Shown here in pieces: positions 1 to 11,648 of a stretch of DNA of 64,000 bases. A model generated the notes under the pieces. That model did no database searches and was not told the DNA's origin. It saw only the letters and a program-made list of their open reading frames with translations. Numbering within the stretch: position 1 is the stretch's first letter; the number at the start of each line of letters is the position of its first letter. The stretch is from positions 9,657,001 through 9,721,000 of the forward strand of contig NC_063155.1 in the NCBI RefSeq assembly GCF_020921035.1, read 5' to 3'. This DNA comes from Rhodamnia argentea. Taxonomy: Eukaryota; Streptophyta; Magnoliopsida; Myrtales; Myrtaceae. Made by a program: the position numbers and the translations under genes.

Positions 1-355
1 CAAGAGCTAAAACTCTCACACTTCATCATTCAGCAAGAGCATCAGGAACCGCTTGATCTTTACATCAGTCAATCGCACCGCGCGCGGTCTATCATCATTC
101 AGCGGAAAGGTTCTACACTGCTCACACATTGCTCAAACGGGAACTTGACAAATTCATGAACTCATCAGTATGTGAAACTGGATGATATAATTCACAAGTG
201 AGAGTTTTTACCCAAGATCCAAGATATGCAAGGAGATCTTGCAGACCCTTAATATATTTACAAGTAGGGGTCACAGAAAGACCCAGACCTAAGTTCTTGA
301 CCATAGTACCAGGACCAGGAATCTATACTAGTCTAAACAAGTCAATCACCGTGCA
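1..355. other. 3' flank of the SOUL gene, no gene seen
   Basis: This stretch lies downstream of the stop codon of the minus-strand SOUL gene and probably includes its 3' UTR. It contains one short CG-rich patch near position 80. I see no coding signal with domain content on either strand. Confidence 0.5.
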
Positions 356-1396
356 TCAATATGTAGCAACTCCATTGAACTTGCAACCATTTGATCCAGG
401 AGCATCGACATCAACATCGACCCAGACTTCATTAACACGGCCAATCACTCGGAAGGGAGAATTATACTGAGCGATCGAATAGGCATAGCTACTCTCGGAA
501 GAGGTCATGTTTGCCCACGGCGACCTGCTCAAGCTGGATGAGAGCTTCTCCGCTTCCTGGATGATGTTTTCGTCCTTCGCGAACCCAGAGAACTTTCTGA
601 TTGCGACACAGTGGCTCTCCCACACGTGCGGCTTCAGGTTGAGCTCGGGAAGAGGGGTCGGGGGGTCAGCCTGGAACTTTGGCGGCAAGTAGAACAGGAC
701 AGAGTAGGCCGACGAGTGGAGCGGTCCAGCTTCAGGGACTATGCTCGTCACGACTGGAAACGTCATCGGAATCCTGGAGAAGTTCAGATTGGCGCCTTGA
801 ATGAACTGGAACAACCTATAAATAACAGAACAGGATCGATCAGCTCATCGCCTGCTTTCTAACTTGCAAGCGACAACCGACAAGTATCAGAGAAAACACA
901 AGGACCATAACATAACCCAAGGATGGCGGTGGTCAAAACCCAGGTCAACGCAATCAAGTCCCGACAAGAATCTACGAGAATCGCAACTAGACTCGAACAA
1001 GAAGATGATCTCCAATATCAAGAGTCGCAGACAAAACAAGATTAGGCCAACTGATGCCTCGGTGAAAGATTGAACAAAACCTTAGGTTCAAAAACAAGAG
1101 CACGAACATCATATGGGCGAATTAATCGAGGGGGAGCTAAGCAGCACCGACTGAAGCCCGGACGAATTGATTTAAAAAAGAGGAAACCTGTGGAAGCCAT
1201 TGAGGGTGGCCTTCGCGAAGGAGATGTCGCGAGCAGGGGCGGACATCCACGTGGATTCTCGGTAAAGCCTGACCTCGAAGTCCGATTCTTGATGGACCAC
1301 CGTGTACGACGGCGATTCCGCGGCCCTACACAGGAACGAAACACTGAGCAAAAGGACGACACATGGCGCGATCGCGGACCTCGGGGAGATCTCCAT
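356..1396 (-). CDS. SOUL haem-binding family protein
   Basis: Two exons: 1188..1396 and 356..815, joined through a GT-AG intron (816..1187) in which AG + G rebuilds an Arg codon. The product is 222 aa. The ATG at 1396 opens a hydrophobic signal-like segment (about residues 7-22, ending around CRAAES), so the protein probably enters the secretory pathway. The SOUL domain follows: DFEVRLYRESTW near residue 35, then GFHRLFQFIQGANLN across the splice junction, IPMTFPVVTSIVP, and a C-terminal SYAYSIAQYNSPF...GRVNEVWVDV motif typical of plant HBP1-like proteins. Family members bind haem or other tetrapyrroles; the ligand here cannot be read from sequence. The length is normal (Arabidopsis HBP1-type proteins are about 225-235 aa). 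An upstream in-frame ATG at 1450 would add 18 residues ahead of the signal peptide and is less likely. Confidence 0.9.
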
Positions 1397-2485
1397 CTTT
1401 CCGAGCTTCCGAAGCTGAAACTGGAGAGAGGTAAGCACGCCAGTCCACATTTAAAAGAAAGAGGCATTTGGCTGCTTTTACTATTTTACCCCCAATCGTT
1501 CTCCTTTCAGAGCATCTAGCAGAGGGGTACACTCGCCAGTCTGGTTGCATCTGTCTGGTGCTTATCGTTTCGTTAGTTTCATTAACTACCACGAGCTCCA
1601 CAGGGTTCATAGGTTTAACTTGTCCCTCTTTTTTTCCTGGGAAACACTTGAAATCCCCGGGGTCCATCTCAGTTCCACTTCTATTCAAGAATGTCACCCT
1701 GTTCAAATCAAGCTGCTGCATGTGCTGGCTTTTCTTTGACAAAATCTGGTGCGAAAGATTCGAGCCCCAAGTGCCGGAAATTTGCTTGTTTAACGATACG
1801 CCATACAGAACTCACCGAAGTGGTGATCCGACCTATAAGCACAAAGAGGTGGCTATATCAGCATCGGTATTCTCACTGATGTAGTCGCTTCTGTGATCCA
1901 TTACAGGATGGACTTAACAGAGCCGTCCAATCTTCGTCGCAGACTATACGAGCCATGGCGGCATTTTCCAAAGGCGTAATTCCCTTCATGAGGATAAAGA
2001 CAACATTGTTCATTACATCCAAGAAGGAGCAATTCACATTGCCATGACTCAACATTATTCCGAACGCAAGCCCTCTTGACTCAACACAGTCAGGGCCACG
2101 CTTCAGTAGCTTTCTCAGATAGCGCTTTCTCAACGGAGATGCTAAGTAGGAAACCAGAGAAAGCAAAAATAAAAATAAAAATTGAGAGGTCTGGTCGCGT
2201 TCTTTATGCGCTTCTCTTCAGGATCTCGTTTGCTGGTGGCCCACTAGCATGCCGCAGGGAACGAGAGTCGATGTTGAAGTGAGGAACATGATAATCTTCG
2301 ATGGCTTATCAGGCATGAAAGGAATTTTCCGTCTACAACTGCTTGCCAGAGAGCTAGCAAACATAAAGCAAGATGATTTATTTCACAAAATTGCTCAAGA
2401 ATTCTACCAGCCCTTTTTGTGCAATATCCATCGAAATATGGCTTTTGTACCTGAGGGAGATGCAGATTAGATGATCAACGACGCC
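1397..2485. other. Intergenic: SOUL promoter and CPSFL1 3' flank
   Basis: The proximal part (1397 to about 1870) is the 5' flank of the minus-strand SOUL gene. The rest holds short open frames on both strands (1873..2166 minus and 2249..2470 plus) without recognisable domains, and probably includes the CPSFL1 3' UTR close to 2486. No repeat structure stands out. Confidence 0.4.
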
Positions 2486-5400
2486 TCACTCCCTGAAGTC
2501 AGCTGGCAGTGTTTCTGCTGTGAAATATTCACTCCTGACTGTCTCCGCAGAGCAAAATCTCACCTTTTGAAAGAGAATCAAGTGTTCAGTAGGAATCATC
2601 ATGAATTCAGCAATCAGTAATGGTCTTAGATGACTAATTGGATGCTTATTGCCTGGCCTTCCCTCAGAAGATTCATAAACACAATATTGAAAATGGTCAA
2701 ACTAATACCACCTTCAAGTTTCCTATCTCGTAGCAAAGGTATATTATTGTGCAATGACACCTAAATATAGTTAGTAAAGAAAAGCAGTGCATCTAATTGA
2801 ACATATTCTGACAAAAGGCATTCTTTCGCTTCATTTGATTCGTCATACTATAATCTGAAAGTATTACCAGCAAAAGCAGCCTATGATTGATAATAAAAAC
2901 ATACAATGGTTGCTGGATCGTACCAGAGATGCATATGATTTCAGCAGGGGCTTTGCTAGTTGCCATATCGGCTTGAAGACAAATGGGGCTTCCACAAAGA
3001 GGACTTGTCCTAACCGCTTGGGATAGTAATAGTAAAACGCCTCAAACTGCACAAAACAATGAAAAATCAACTCATCAGGCCAAACAGATTCCTCAAGTTT
3101 GTTACTAATGATTCCTCAAGCAACTGTGCTACTGTCTCTACTTCTTTAAATGGGCAGAAGCATATGAAGAATTCCAACTTTTCCCATCATCTAAGAGTAC
3201 TTAAGTGTCACACTCCTTGATTACAACAACAGTTAAAAGGAAACAGAGATCCTTCAGATCATATCAGAATGAAGCTTTGGCAGTATTGAACCAGAAAAGC
3301 ATCAACTCAACTATAATTTACTTTCAGCAGCAATGACTACGCTGATACAAAAAATGCAATAGAGCTCCTGCATCATACCAGAAGACTAGTATGCGAATGA
3401 TTGCTCATGAAAGGTTATACTATCTTGCCTTTCAAGACTAGACATCTGCCGCAACAGCAAGTGATGCATATGCCAAATGAGCCAACATGTACCATTCTAA
3501 GAGACCAATTAAGTTCCACTTCGACACTTGATTGGATGTGGGATTCTGGATTAGCCTCGATCGCAATTTCATCCTTATCATTATGCTGATCTTAGAGTTG
3601 CATTACTTATTTGTAGTTCTTTTCCCTCTTTAATATTGACAAAATGAAACAGCAGGCCCGAATTCCAAGTATTCATGATAGAACCAGTGAAGGAATTACC
3701 ATAAAGGTCAAGAACTTAAGATCTGCATTCTCAGTACCAAATCCTCGAAGGTCAAATATCCCAAGAATCTCTTCTTTTCCATCTGGAAGCTTGCTCAGTG
3801 CCTTTTCAATCAAAAACACACACAGTTTCTCATTTTCAATAGGTTCGTGAACCTGGCCACAAGAAATACAACCCTTAGAATTTGCTCCTAAAAGCAAATA
3901 AACCAATAAAAGATCATTGTCCATCATTGATAGAAGCAGCAGTCCTTCCAGGAAGGTTACGCACAATATATTCTAAGGAAGAATAGATTAAATCAGATAA
4001 TAATATCTACAATCAATTCGAATACCCCAAGAAAGGAATGGGACGGTAAAGATGTTATGTGAGTAGTTGGAGCCATCAACTTAGTTACTAAGATACATTT
4101 CATTGAAGATAAAAGTACATCAAACCCATATGAAGTTTTACCATGAGCAGATTGCATCCATTGGGCAAATATAGGTTTGATTAAGATTTGTTCCCGCGGA
4201 GTACCAAAAGCAAGCATGACATCATTATGAACATAAAGCCTCAAAGTGTGGAATCCCAAAAAGAGGCTGGCCCAACTTAACTGGGATAACATAGCTTCTT
4301 TATGGTCTAACATTCTTGCCAATATTTTGACCCAAAAAAAAAACACATTCTTGCCAATACATTATCCTCATTGTGTTCCGGATTGTAATCTCTAATGAAA
4401 AATATAGCACCATGAGCAAAAGCCCCTATCATTATGATTCCTGCAATGTATTGGTGATGAGTATATAATGCAGTTTGAGTAGTAAAGTCTTGTGCTATGA
4501 ACGCATAAGCAAGTAAAGAGATCACTCATATTTCTTCCAAATGAGGAACACAATCTAACATACGTCGAACTCTTTTGCACAAATATTATTGATATTTAAG
4601 ATGTTAAGATTAGTAATGAATCAGAAGAAGATATAAACTCTGAATTCAACAGTTTTCATTTATCTACCAGTGACTAAGAGGCAATTGGGGTACTAGAAAA
4701 AGAAAGACGACAAAGGTTGAGGACTAAATTTGTGCATAGTTTCAGTACTTACGGCAGGAAAGTGCTTCGACGCCACCACTAGGAGCACAGGGCGGTCATT
4801 GACATCAAGAAAGTCATGCACATATGCCTTTCCAGTTTCCGCTATGCTTTTCAAGGATTCTTCGGTCAACTCGGACACTTTGAACTCTTGACGCCATTTC
4901 TACATAAGCATAAGGATAACTTATAGATCATCTATCCATCATGCGATCATTTTTCTTCCGGCAAGCATGATATCCATTGAGGGTACTGGCCACATGAGAG
5001 AATGAGAAACCAAAACATATCATCTCATCCCTCATATAAAGCACAAGCACAACATCAATTGAAGGAACTGGTGGCATGTGAGAATGAGAAACCAAAAGGA
5101 ATCACATTATCCTTCTTATAAAGCGGGGTCATCACAGTGTTCAGGTTTCTACTGCTAAATTTACTTGTCGCCAGAAGGAGTGAACAATGCATTCATAAAC
5201 TTGGAAAGCACGGGATTCATGAGGATACAATAGCTTTAGTCAGCTTCGCAACCGCATCTTCGACGACAAACTTCCTGTCCTTCAAGAACCAGTAGATCAT
5301 GTCTTCATCATCTCTTCCATTCTTACCCACAGGAAGACTGCAGCAATCTTTTTCAAGCTTCTCCTTTGCTTCCAAAACCAACTGCAGATTCACAATTGCC

Positions 5401-5862
5401 GTATCATAAGGACCAGACGGAGAGCTACTTTGCCCATAATGTCAACTCTGATCTAGCAACCGAATTCTTCTACCAAAGCAACCCAGACAACCCAGCATTG
5501 AAATTAACGGATATCCACAGGGCCAAACCATAAAAAGGCAAGGTTTTTGCTTTTACGAGGTAAACCCCGACAACGAAGTACCCGCTAACCTCATCCTCCG
5601 AATAAGCCCGAAAGCAAAACCCAGATGAAGGCCCTTCTTTGAGCCTTCCTCATTACACCAGCTATATTACAGGAAAGGAAAGGAAAAGAAGAAGAAGGAG
5701 GAGAAGAAAAGAAAAGCAGGGAATGGCAAGAACCTTGCGAGCCTCATGGGAGTCGACACTAGAGCAGCGGACTGAGAATTTGCCGGTCCGAACGGAGGGC
5801 TTGCTCGAGAGAAGCGGTGACAAGAAAGGATGACGAAGCGCGTGGTTCGTTCGGAGAGCCAT
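2486..5862 (-). CDS. CPSFL1: Chloroplast Sec14-like (CRAL-TRIO) protein CPSFL1
   Basis: Six exons: 5734..5862, 5229..5381, 4753..4899, 3700..3852, 2924..3046 and 2486..2563. Every intron is GT-AG and phase 0, giving 260 aa. Residues 1-40 are rich in Ser/Arg and poor in acidic residues, as in a chloroplast transit peptide. A CRAL-TRIO N-terminal helix region follows ([17 protein letters not shown]), then the Sec14 lipid-binding fold ([51 protein letters not shown]). The last exon, [20 protein letters not shown], ends in DFRE. The closest match I know is Arabidopsis CPSFL1 (At5g63060), which binds phosphatidic acid or phosphoinositides and is needed for vesicle formation and thylakoid biogenesis in plastids. 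Intron 3 (3853..4752) carries a chloroplast psaB fragment. The ORF is otherwise intact and of family length. Confidence 0.93.
4098..4521 (-). pseudogene. psaB: Chloroplast psaB fragment (nuclear plastid DNA) in CPSFL1 intron 3
   Basis: On the minus strand the translation runs [19 protein letters not shown], then [64 protein letters not shown], and ends at [16 protein letters not shown]. This is the photosystem I PsaB protein from roughly residue 380 to 505 of about 734. I recognise it from the family sequence. About a dozen residues differ from the usual chloroplast protein, so it is an old copy rather than an assembly artefact. It is truncated at both ends and interrupted by a 35-bp insertion (positions 4325..4359, including one duplication copy). 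It lies wholly within an intron, in the same orientation as CPSFL1. It cannot make a functional PsaB. Confidence 0.93.
4310..4359 (+). mobile_element. Tiny poly(A)-ending insert with 15-bp target duplication
   Basis: The 15-mer acattcttgccaata occurs at 4310..4324 and again, identically, at 4345..4359. Between the copies are 20 bases: ttttgaccc followed by a run of ten A and a final C. Removing one copy plus the insert restores continuous psaB sequence. A short body ending in poly(A) between 13-16-bp direct repeats is what LINE-machinery (target-primed) insertion leaves. The insert is too short to name its source; a repair-associated templated insertion is the alternative. Confidence 0.6.
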
Positions 5863-6259
5863 TGCTTCGACAGGATTCGGGAAACTGATATTAACTACCG
5901 TGAGCTCCTTTTGTTGTGTTTCGTGGTAAGCTGGTGAATGTCGACTGTCCGACGACTGAGGAGCCGTTTCTACGTCGCCGGAAACGGCGGGTCCTGTCGG
6001 TCTTCGGTGATGCTTTGGGCCCTGGGCTGTTTCGTGTGGGCTTTTGCTCATTTGTTGGACCATTAGGGCCCATTTACAATGCCCCGTTCTGATACCCATG
6101 GGCCTGAAATTAATGTTGGGCGGGCTTGAGCAAGGCCACTGGGTTAAAAAAGCCCGGCCCACCCGTTTGGGCCAGAGCCGATCCGGATTTTTTTAAAACA
6201 GCGCGGGCTTGGGTAACAATTTAGGTCCAACCTTAAGATCCGGCCTCACCAGAGTTGTA
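5863..6259. promoter_or_regulatory. CPSFL1 5' flank
   Basis: This is the region upstream of the CPSFL1 start codon. It is GC-richer than the DNA beyond it (for example 5990..6180). No defined promoter motif is convincing. A 34-base segment beginning at 6201 (gcgcgggcttgggtaacaat at its start) recurs at 6344. Confidence 0.4.
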
Positions 6260-6812
6260 GGGAAAATTACCACAAAAAATTTAAATCTATCGCAATTGTG
6301 CCAATTCCCTTCCCATTCTTTAGGCCTTTAATATTACCAAAAATGCGCAGGCTTGGGTAACAATTTAAGTCAGACCTTTAATATATATATTTTTTTTGGT
6401 TTTATTATCTTTTCTATTTTTTATTTTATTTTTCCTTTATCTTCCCTTTCTTCAAAGGGATGGCCAACTGCCAAGTTCTGGCGATTGGCCAGAGGGACAA
6501 CTGGCCTTGCCCAAATCTGGGCTGATGAAGAGAGCCTCGTGGTGCTCTCTCCGATTGCCAAGATTCAGCAACCTGCTGGAGGAAGAAGAGGGGAGGAAAA
6601 GAAAAAAAGAAAAGAAAGAAATAAAGAAATATTAAAATATCATGTCACCAACAGGTCGACATCCACGTCGATACAAATCGGCTAAAATTCGCCGAATGGA
6701 CTCAATTTGCGCAATTACAAAAGACTTACGACTGAATCGGCCAAAAAAAAAAAATTATGGCTGAATTGGCATAATTGTAATAGGTTTAGGACTTTTTTTG
6801 ATAATTTTTCCC
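6260..6812. mobile_element. Small TIR element, family A, copy 1
   Basis: The left end (ggaaaattaccacaaaaaat, continuing into taaatctatcgcaattgtg) is the imperfect reverse complement of the right end (ataggtttaggacttttttt followed by gataatttttccc). The interior includes an AT-rich stretch, a purine-rich block near 6590-6640 and a second copy of the 6201 repeat at 6344. No transposase is encoded. The ends match the elements at 7459, 13756 and 31165, so this is a non-autonomous family. Confidence 0.6.
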
Positions 6813-7002
6813 GAGTTTGTCTAATGATCGTGTTTGTTTGCAATTGGGTTATGTTTTCCGCCAATTTATACATCTGTTTGACGGGGTTTCGAGTATAAAC
6901 ATCACCCGCGTCTAATCTTAGTTAAGTTCGAGTGTCGATAATGTACATAACTTGCAACCTACCAATTATCCGAGTAATGCACTTTTGAGAGTCCCCGTCC
7001 TC

Positions 7003-7040
7003 CTCCTCCTCCTCTTCTTCTTCTTCTTCTTCTTCTCTTT
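7003..7040. repeat. (TCC)n/(TTC)n microsatellite
   Basis: A run of CTC units followed by TTC units. It lies in intergenic DNA with no gene nearby. Confidence 0.9.
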
Positions 7041-7458
7041 TTGCCCTTTGTGTCCGAGGAAAAAAAATGTTCTCGAGGAGTCGTCTTCGTTATCATCGCG
7101 TCTATCTTTTCATGGAGAAACTTTGTCGGATCACAATCTTTGCTCCTTCATGTGGCAAAATCATGGAATTTGTCGACTTTGGGGCTCCAATTTGGCGCTC
7201 CCTTTTTGACAATCGGGGCTCCCAAAGTCACACATCAACTATACATTCTTTTTTTGAAAGTCGACAGATTCAATTGGATTGGACCACATGATTCGTTTCG
7301 TTGACTGGCGTGTCTCGTAAGATGCCATCACAAGTCATGTCGCCATTGCTTTTTCTATTCTTAAAAAAGCAAAAAATAAAATCCTACGCCTCGCACTGAA
7401 TTTGGAACAACATATGAAGGGCTTTATTGACATTTCCCATGTGGCTTCGGAGTTAATT

Positions 7459-7956
7459 GGGGAAATTATCCAAAAAGTTCTAAACCTATTGTACAATAGC
7501 TAATTTATTTCTATTTTTTTTTAATTTTATTAATTTAGTTCTAAACCTTTCGACGATTTGTCACTAAATTGCTTGCAATCAATTTTGGTCATTATTCACT
7601 AACGTGATAGTCTAGTCAATGCCGGCTATCTTATGTAACACGCTGAGACCGACGTGGTCAAAATAGGGAAATAGTAAAAAAAGAGAAAGGATAAAAGGAA
7701 AGAAAAGGAAAGGGCGAAAATGGTAAAAAAAGATAAAAATACAAAAATAATGTTAACGATAATTGTTAAAATCGCAAACGTTAGCGCCGGCCACGCCATG
7801 TCGGACAACTAGCGTCCCACGTCGGTGATTTCTTGCCAATTTGACTTCATTAGCAAAAAGTAAAAAAGTTTAGGGTTAAATTGATCAAATTAAAAAGTTT
7901 TTAGGTTCGAATTGGTCGTTGTGCGATAGGTTTAGGACTCTTTTGACGATTGTACC
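7459..7956. mobile_element. Small TIR element, family A, copy 2
   Basis: The left terminus ggaaattatccaaaaagttc followed by taaacctattgtacaa is mirrored by the right terminus gtgcgataggtttaggactc followed by ttttgacgattgtacc. The outer ends carry short inverted phrases of the type tttaggac..aaattg. The middle (about 7620-7810) is unrelated AT-rich filler. Non-autonomous, about 500 bp. Confidence 0.7.
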
Positions 7957-8754
7957 AAACCAAATTAGTTGCTAAAAGCATGTTTAATTACCAACATCTT
8001 TGCTGGTGGCCAGTGGTTATGATGTGTTTTTGACAGTTTGTCGTCGGCTTTCATGATTAGAGAAGCCAATAATTCTGGTGAACTGCTGAAAATTTGCGAT
8101 TGGAATCGGATAATCACACACGAATCGATCCTTTTCGCAATCAATCTTTGCTAAAGCTAAGTGTGATTCTATCTTCTTTTGCTTTTCATCTATTTACATG
8201 GACTGATGCTAAATTCAAAGCCCTTTATTGACTTCGTCTCCTCCGTAGGAATCATTTCATTGAAGAAATTAGGAGACACGAACATGCGACAATACTAGCC
8301 ATTGCATCACGAGTTTAAATCAAATCCGACATCAAATCTTGTGTGACAATGCAGAGGCATTGGCGTGATTGGACCAAGCCTTTAACTTTTTTATGACGGT
8401 ATTCGGTTTTTTTGAGGACATTTGAAAAGCGAATTACGTCTCGTTTCATCGATTGAAAAATTCTCGAGGAACCGACAGCGACTCGCAATTCTACTAGGAT
8501 ACGCCATGCCGTTGAGTTAAATGGTCTTGAAATTTTCCATTGCTTGATATGATATATCGCAAATAGGGTCTACTAATATCCCAATAATGGGTAACTTTCG
8601 TATTTTTTTTTTAATCTGAATTCCTTTTGAAATACAACCCACAAAAGCTCGATAGTAAGTAAACCATCTAAGATGGGCTGTAGGTCATCTCGTCCCCTCA
8701 TACTGATCGATGAGATTCGGACGTGTTTGAGATCGAACCCTTCAACTTGTACCT
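7957..8754. other. Intergenic, nothing recognised
   Basis: AT-rich DNA with frequent stops in all frames and no repeat copy that I could match elsewhere in the window. Confidence 0.4.
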
Positions 8755-8756
8755 AG

Positions 8757-9190
8757 ATCTGTCAAAATGGATTTAAATCTATTTCTTAACTCATGTATAA
8801 TTGGTTGAGCTGTTATATGGATTAGTTATATTCAATAAATCGATTTAAATATAATACAATTGTTCATTGGGTTGTAAATAGCTTATAAATGGTTTATAAC
8901 TTACTTAGACCGAATCCGGCTCTGTGGCTTTCTTTTCATTCTCTCTCACCCCTACTCGATCTCATGTTCACTCATTCAAGACTTTCACCTCGGTTTGGGT
9001 ACGAATTTTCCTAGATCCGGTTAAATGTAAAAGTGTTTTACGAATATTGATTGGGTCGGATCGAATATGAGTCACTAGATTTGCATTACATAAAAATTGG
9101 TCAAAACATGTTACATAGGGTCTATTTTTTCTACACCGGTCTATTTGGATAGAACCATTTTCGACCCGCCCTACTTGTTTTGACGGGTCT
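8757..9190. repeat. Dispersed repeat family D, copy 1
   Basis: This segment aligns in order with 37365..37790. Shared blocks include taaatggtttataactta (here) against taaatgggtttacaactta, cttttcattctctctcac-type pyrimidine tracts, cactcattc..ctctcacctc..tttgggta, and gggtcgg..atgagt..ttgcattaca. The ends (tgtcaaaatgg at about 8759 and ttgttttgacgggtct at about 9175) are weakly inverted, suggesting a TIR element. It encodes no protein. Confidence 0.65.
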
Positions 9191-11184
9191 ACTCATACCG
9201 AATTCGCAAGCACCCGACGAGGCTCATAAGGGCTCTCCATACCTAGCTCCATCTTGAAACATACTTACACATGAGAGCATGATTCATGGTCGGCCTTCCA
9301 CCTATTTGTGCAAGCTTCACACTCGAGCCTCATTGTCTCCTTTTCCTCTTCCTTTTCGAAAGTCGCCCCGCTTCATCCCATTTCTCCACAAACGAGAGAG
9401 AGAGAGTTGGAAAGAGATGACCCAACACATTAATTGCCCTATCTTGACTCGTCGCCTTCACATCGTAGCATGTATCAACTTCAGTGCCAAAGTCTCTTCC
9501 ACGATGTGTCGCCGTCCATCGATCTAAACGCTAATGTAGGCTCGGACTTGCATGATGGGTTCCATCATACCTTCGCATAGCCGTAGAATTTTCAACCTAC
9601 GTGCCGCGGGCTATTTATAGCTAGGGCTGCCATTATATGTATTTTGTGGGTATGTGAGGGTGGTAATATTTGTGAATTCAGTATAATGTTGTTTTATATT
9701 TGGGTTTAAAACGAAATTGAGCAATGTATGATGTACTTTGATGAAGCAAAATAATGGGTCAGGCCCGTCAGGGTTCTGGATAAGAACTTCATTTGCCCTC
9801 CATCACTATTGTCCTGCTCGTACATGGACTTTAAAGCCATGCAATACGTGTGCGTGTCACACGGATCATAACTTCCGTGTCCCTCAACCGTACTCGCATA
9901 CCACTATGAGTGGAGCTAGTGGTGTGGTCATGGAGAGTGAGAGATGTACAGGGAGAAGATATAACTGATTTGTGGGAGTGGCGTCAGGGTGATTTGTATT
10001 CGGAGCTCTGGGTTAGAATGAATATACCCTTAGGAGTTCTGGAGGCGGGGTGGCCTTCAATGTACAAACCGATCGGTAGAAGATACAACTCTCCCGATGA
10101 GGTCATGGCAGGCCAAAATCGGTTGTTGTATTTAAAGGGTTCTCTATATCTTGCTCGATAGACTGAATGTCCGAGCTAAGTGGGGCGTGTTACGATCCGA
10201 TATGAGGATGCTATTCGCCTTACTGTTCTTGGGAACATCTATAGACGGAAGGCCGACTGGCTTGTTCTTGATTCGTCGGGCGTAGCATGGGCTAATTTGG
10301 CAGCCAAATCTATCGACCCGTGGCACATGCATCCATGCTTGTATATACAGAAACCCAAAAATCATTAGATGTGTCCATGATCTCTTTCTCTCCAACTTCA
10401 ATATGATGAAAAGTTTTACATCCTTGTTCCCTAAAGATTAAGGTATAATTTAGTTAGAAGCTCGTGCACGCATGTGTCTTTTACGACACTTTGGATATCC
10501 ATGGTTAGGTTAATCGAATGTATAAGAGACATATGATGCTTGTGTCGCTATTTAGGGTGCATTTGCTTCACGAAAAGTGAAAATACTTTCTTAAGAATGA
10601 TCGCTTGTATAGCTTACGAAAATAAATAAATGAAAAATATTCCCAACCTTCACTAAAATATTTATCTTTGTCGTCATATTGACTAATTATTTCAAGCGAC
10701 ATTAGAGATTATCTATTGCTAAACAAACCGAGGTGTATTCATATGTTATTTTGAGAAGGGAAGTGCTCTCTGGCAGTATTATAAAAGACAATATAATTTC
10801 AACCTTACATCCACACATCATCGCCCGTTATACACAAAGCATGTACTGATTGGGAGATCGTGTGATTAGAAATAACTGAATTTAAGACGGTGATATGGAA
10901 TACCAAGTTGGGGAGATTAGGACGATGCCGATGAGATTTCTGGAAAGCAATAACGTCAAGTCCTCCTCGAGCATGCTTTTGACAGAAGAAGCTGTCATAA
11001 AGGAATCCAGCATCTTCATGGTGCTGTGGAGATGGAATCTATTCCTCTTTCTGAAGGACCAAAGGTGGTCATGGCTCCACTCTCTGCTCTTTGAGATGGG
11101 ACGGGAGTGACTCCCAGTTAGAATAACGACACTCATTTCAAACTCACAGTCTCCGTTTTTTTTTTTTCTTTTCTCTGCATATGC

Positions 11185-11187
<3 letters not shown>
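9191..11187. other. Intergenic with partial element and short open frames
   Basis: The stretch contains a partial copy of repeat family C at about 10555..10735 (gcatttgcttcacgaaaagt and gcttacgaaaataaataaat). There are short unassigned open frames around 9740-10160 and 10880-11110 with no recognisable domain. I see no supported gene. Confidence 0.4.

Positions 11188-11229
<42 letters not shown>
11188..11229. repeat. (GA)n microsatellite
   Basis: About 21 uninterrupted GA units in intergenic DNA, preceded by a T-rich tract. Confidence 0.95.
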
Positions 11230-11231
<2 letters not shown>

Positions 11232-11648
11232 TTAGTGGGGTGCTTGTGAAAAGAAGAGAGAACTGCAGAGGCATAAAGCGAGAGCTTTTTCCGAAGTTGC
11301 AGAAAGCAAACCATTATTCATACAAGCACTAGAAACCCTAAAAGGATGGCCAAGCATACGGGCCCCATGACTTCGTGTTTCCAGGCATGAACAATCTCAA
11401 GAAAGATTCTTAATGCTGCTTATAATTATTCGATTTATATTTGCTAGCTCCTTCGCACGTGCTATACCTATGCCCGATTCAAGATCTGGGTAATTTTTAG
11501 CAAAGATATATGAACAGGAGTAAATAAGGATACGTGCCCCCCGAAAAAGGAGATTTGTTAGGTAACAACTCGGACATATTAGTGTATAATGCTCTATTTG
11601 CTTAGTCTATCTTGAGATGAGATGAGGGTGTTTAGTCATATGAGAAGT

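Noticed and set aside
1468-1884. Plus-strand open frame of 138 codons between SOUL and CPSFL1
   Set aside because: It overlaps the SOUL promoter, has no domain, biased composition or splice context, and competing frames of similar length exist on the other strand.
1873-2470. Two open frames (minus 1873..2166, plus 2249..2470) that look like possible exons
   Set aside because: Neither matches a family I know, and I could not join either to a neighbour through splice sites. They may belong to the CPSFL1 3' UTR.
9738-10401. Open frames of 60-85 codons on both strands
   Set aside because: No recognisable motif or consistent exon structure; random open frames of this length are common here.
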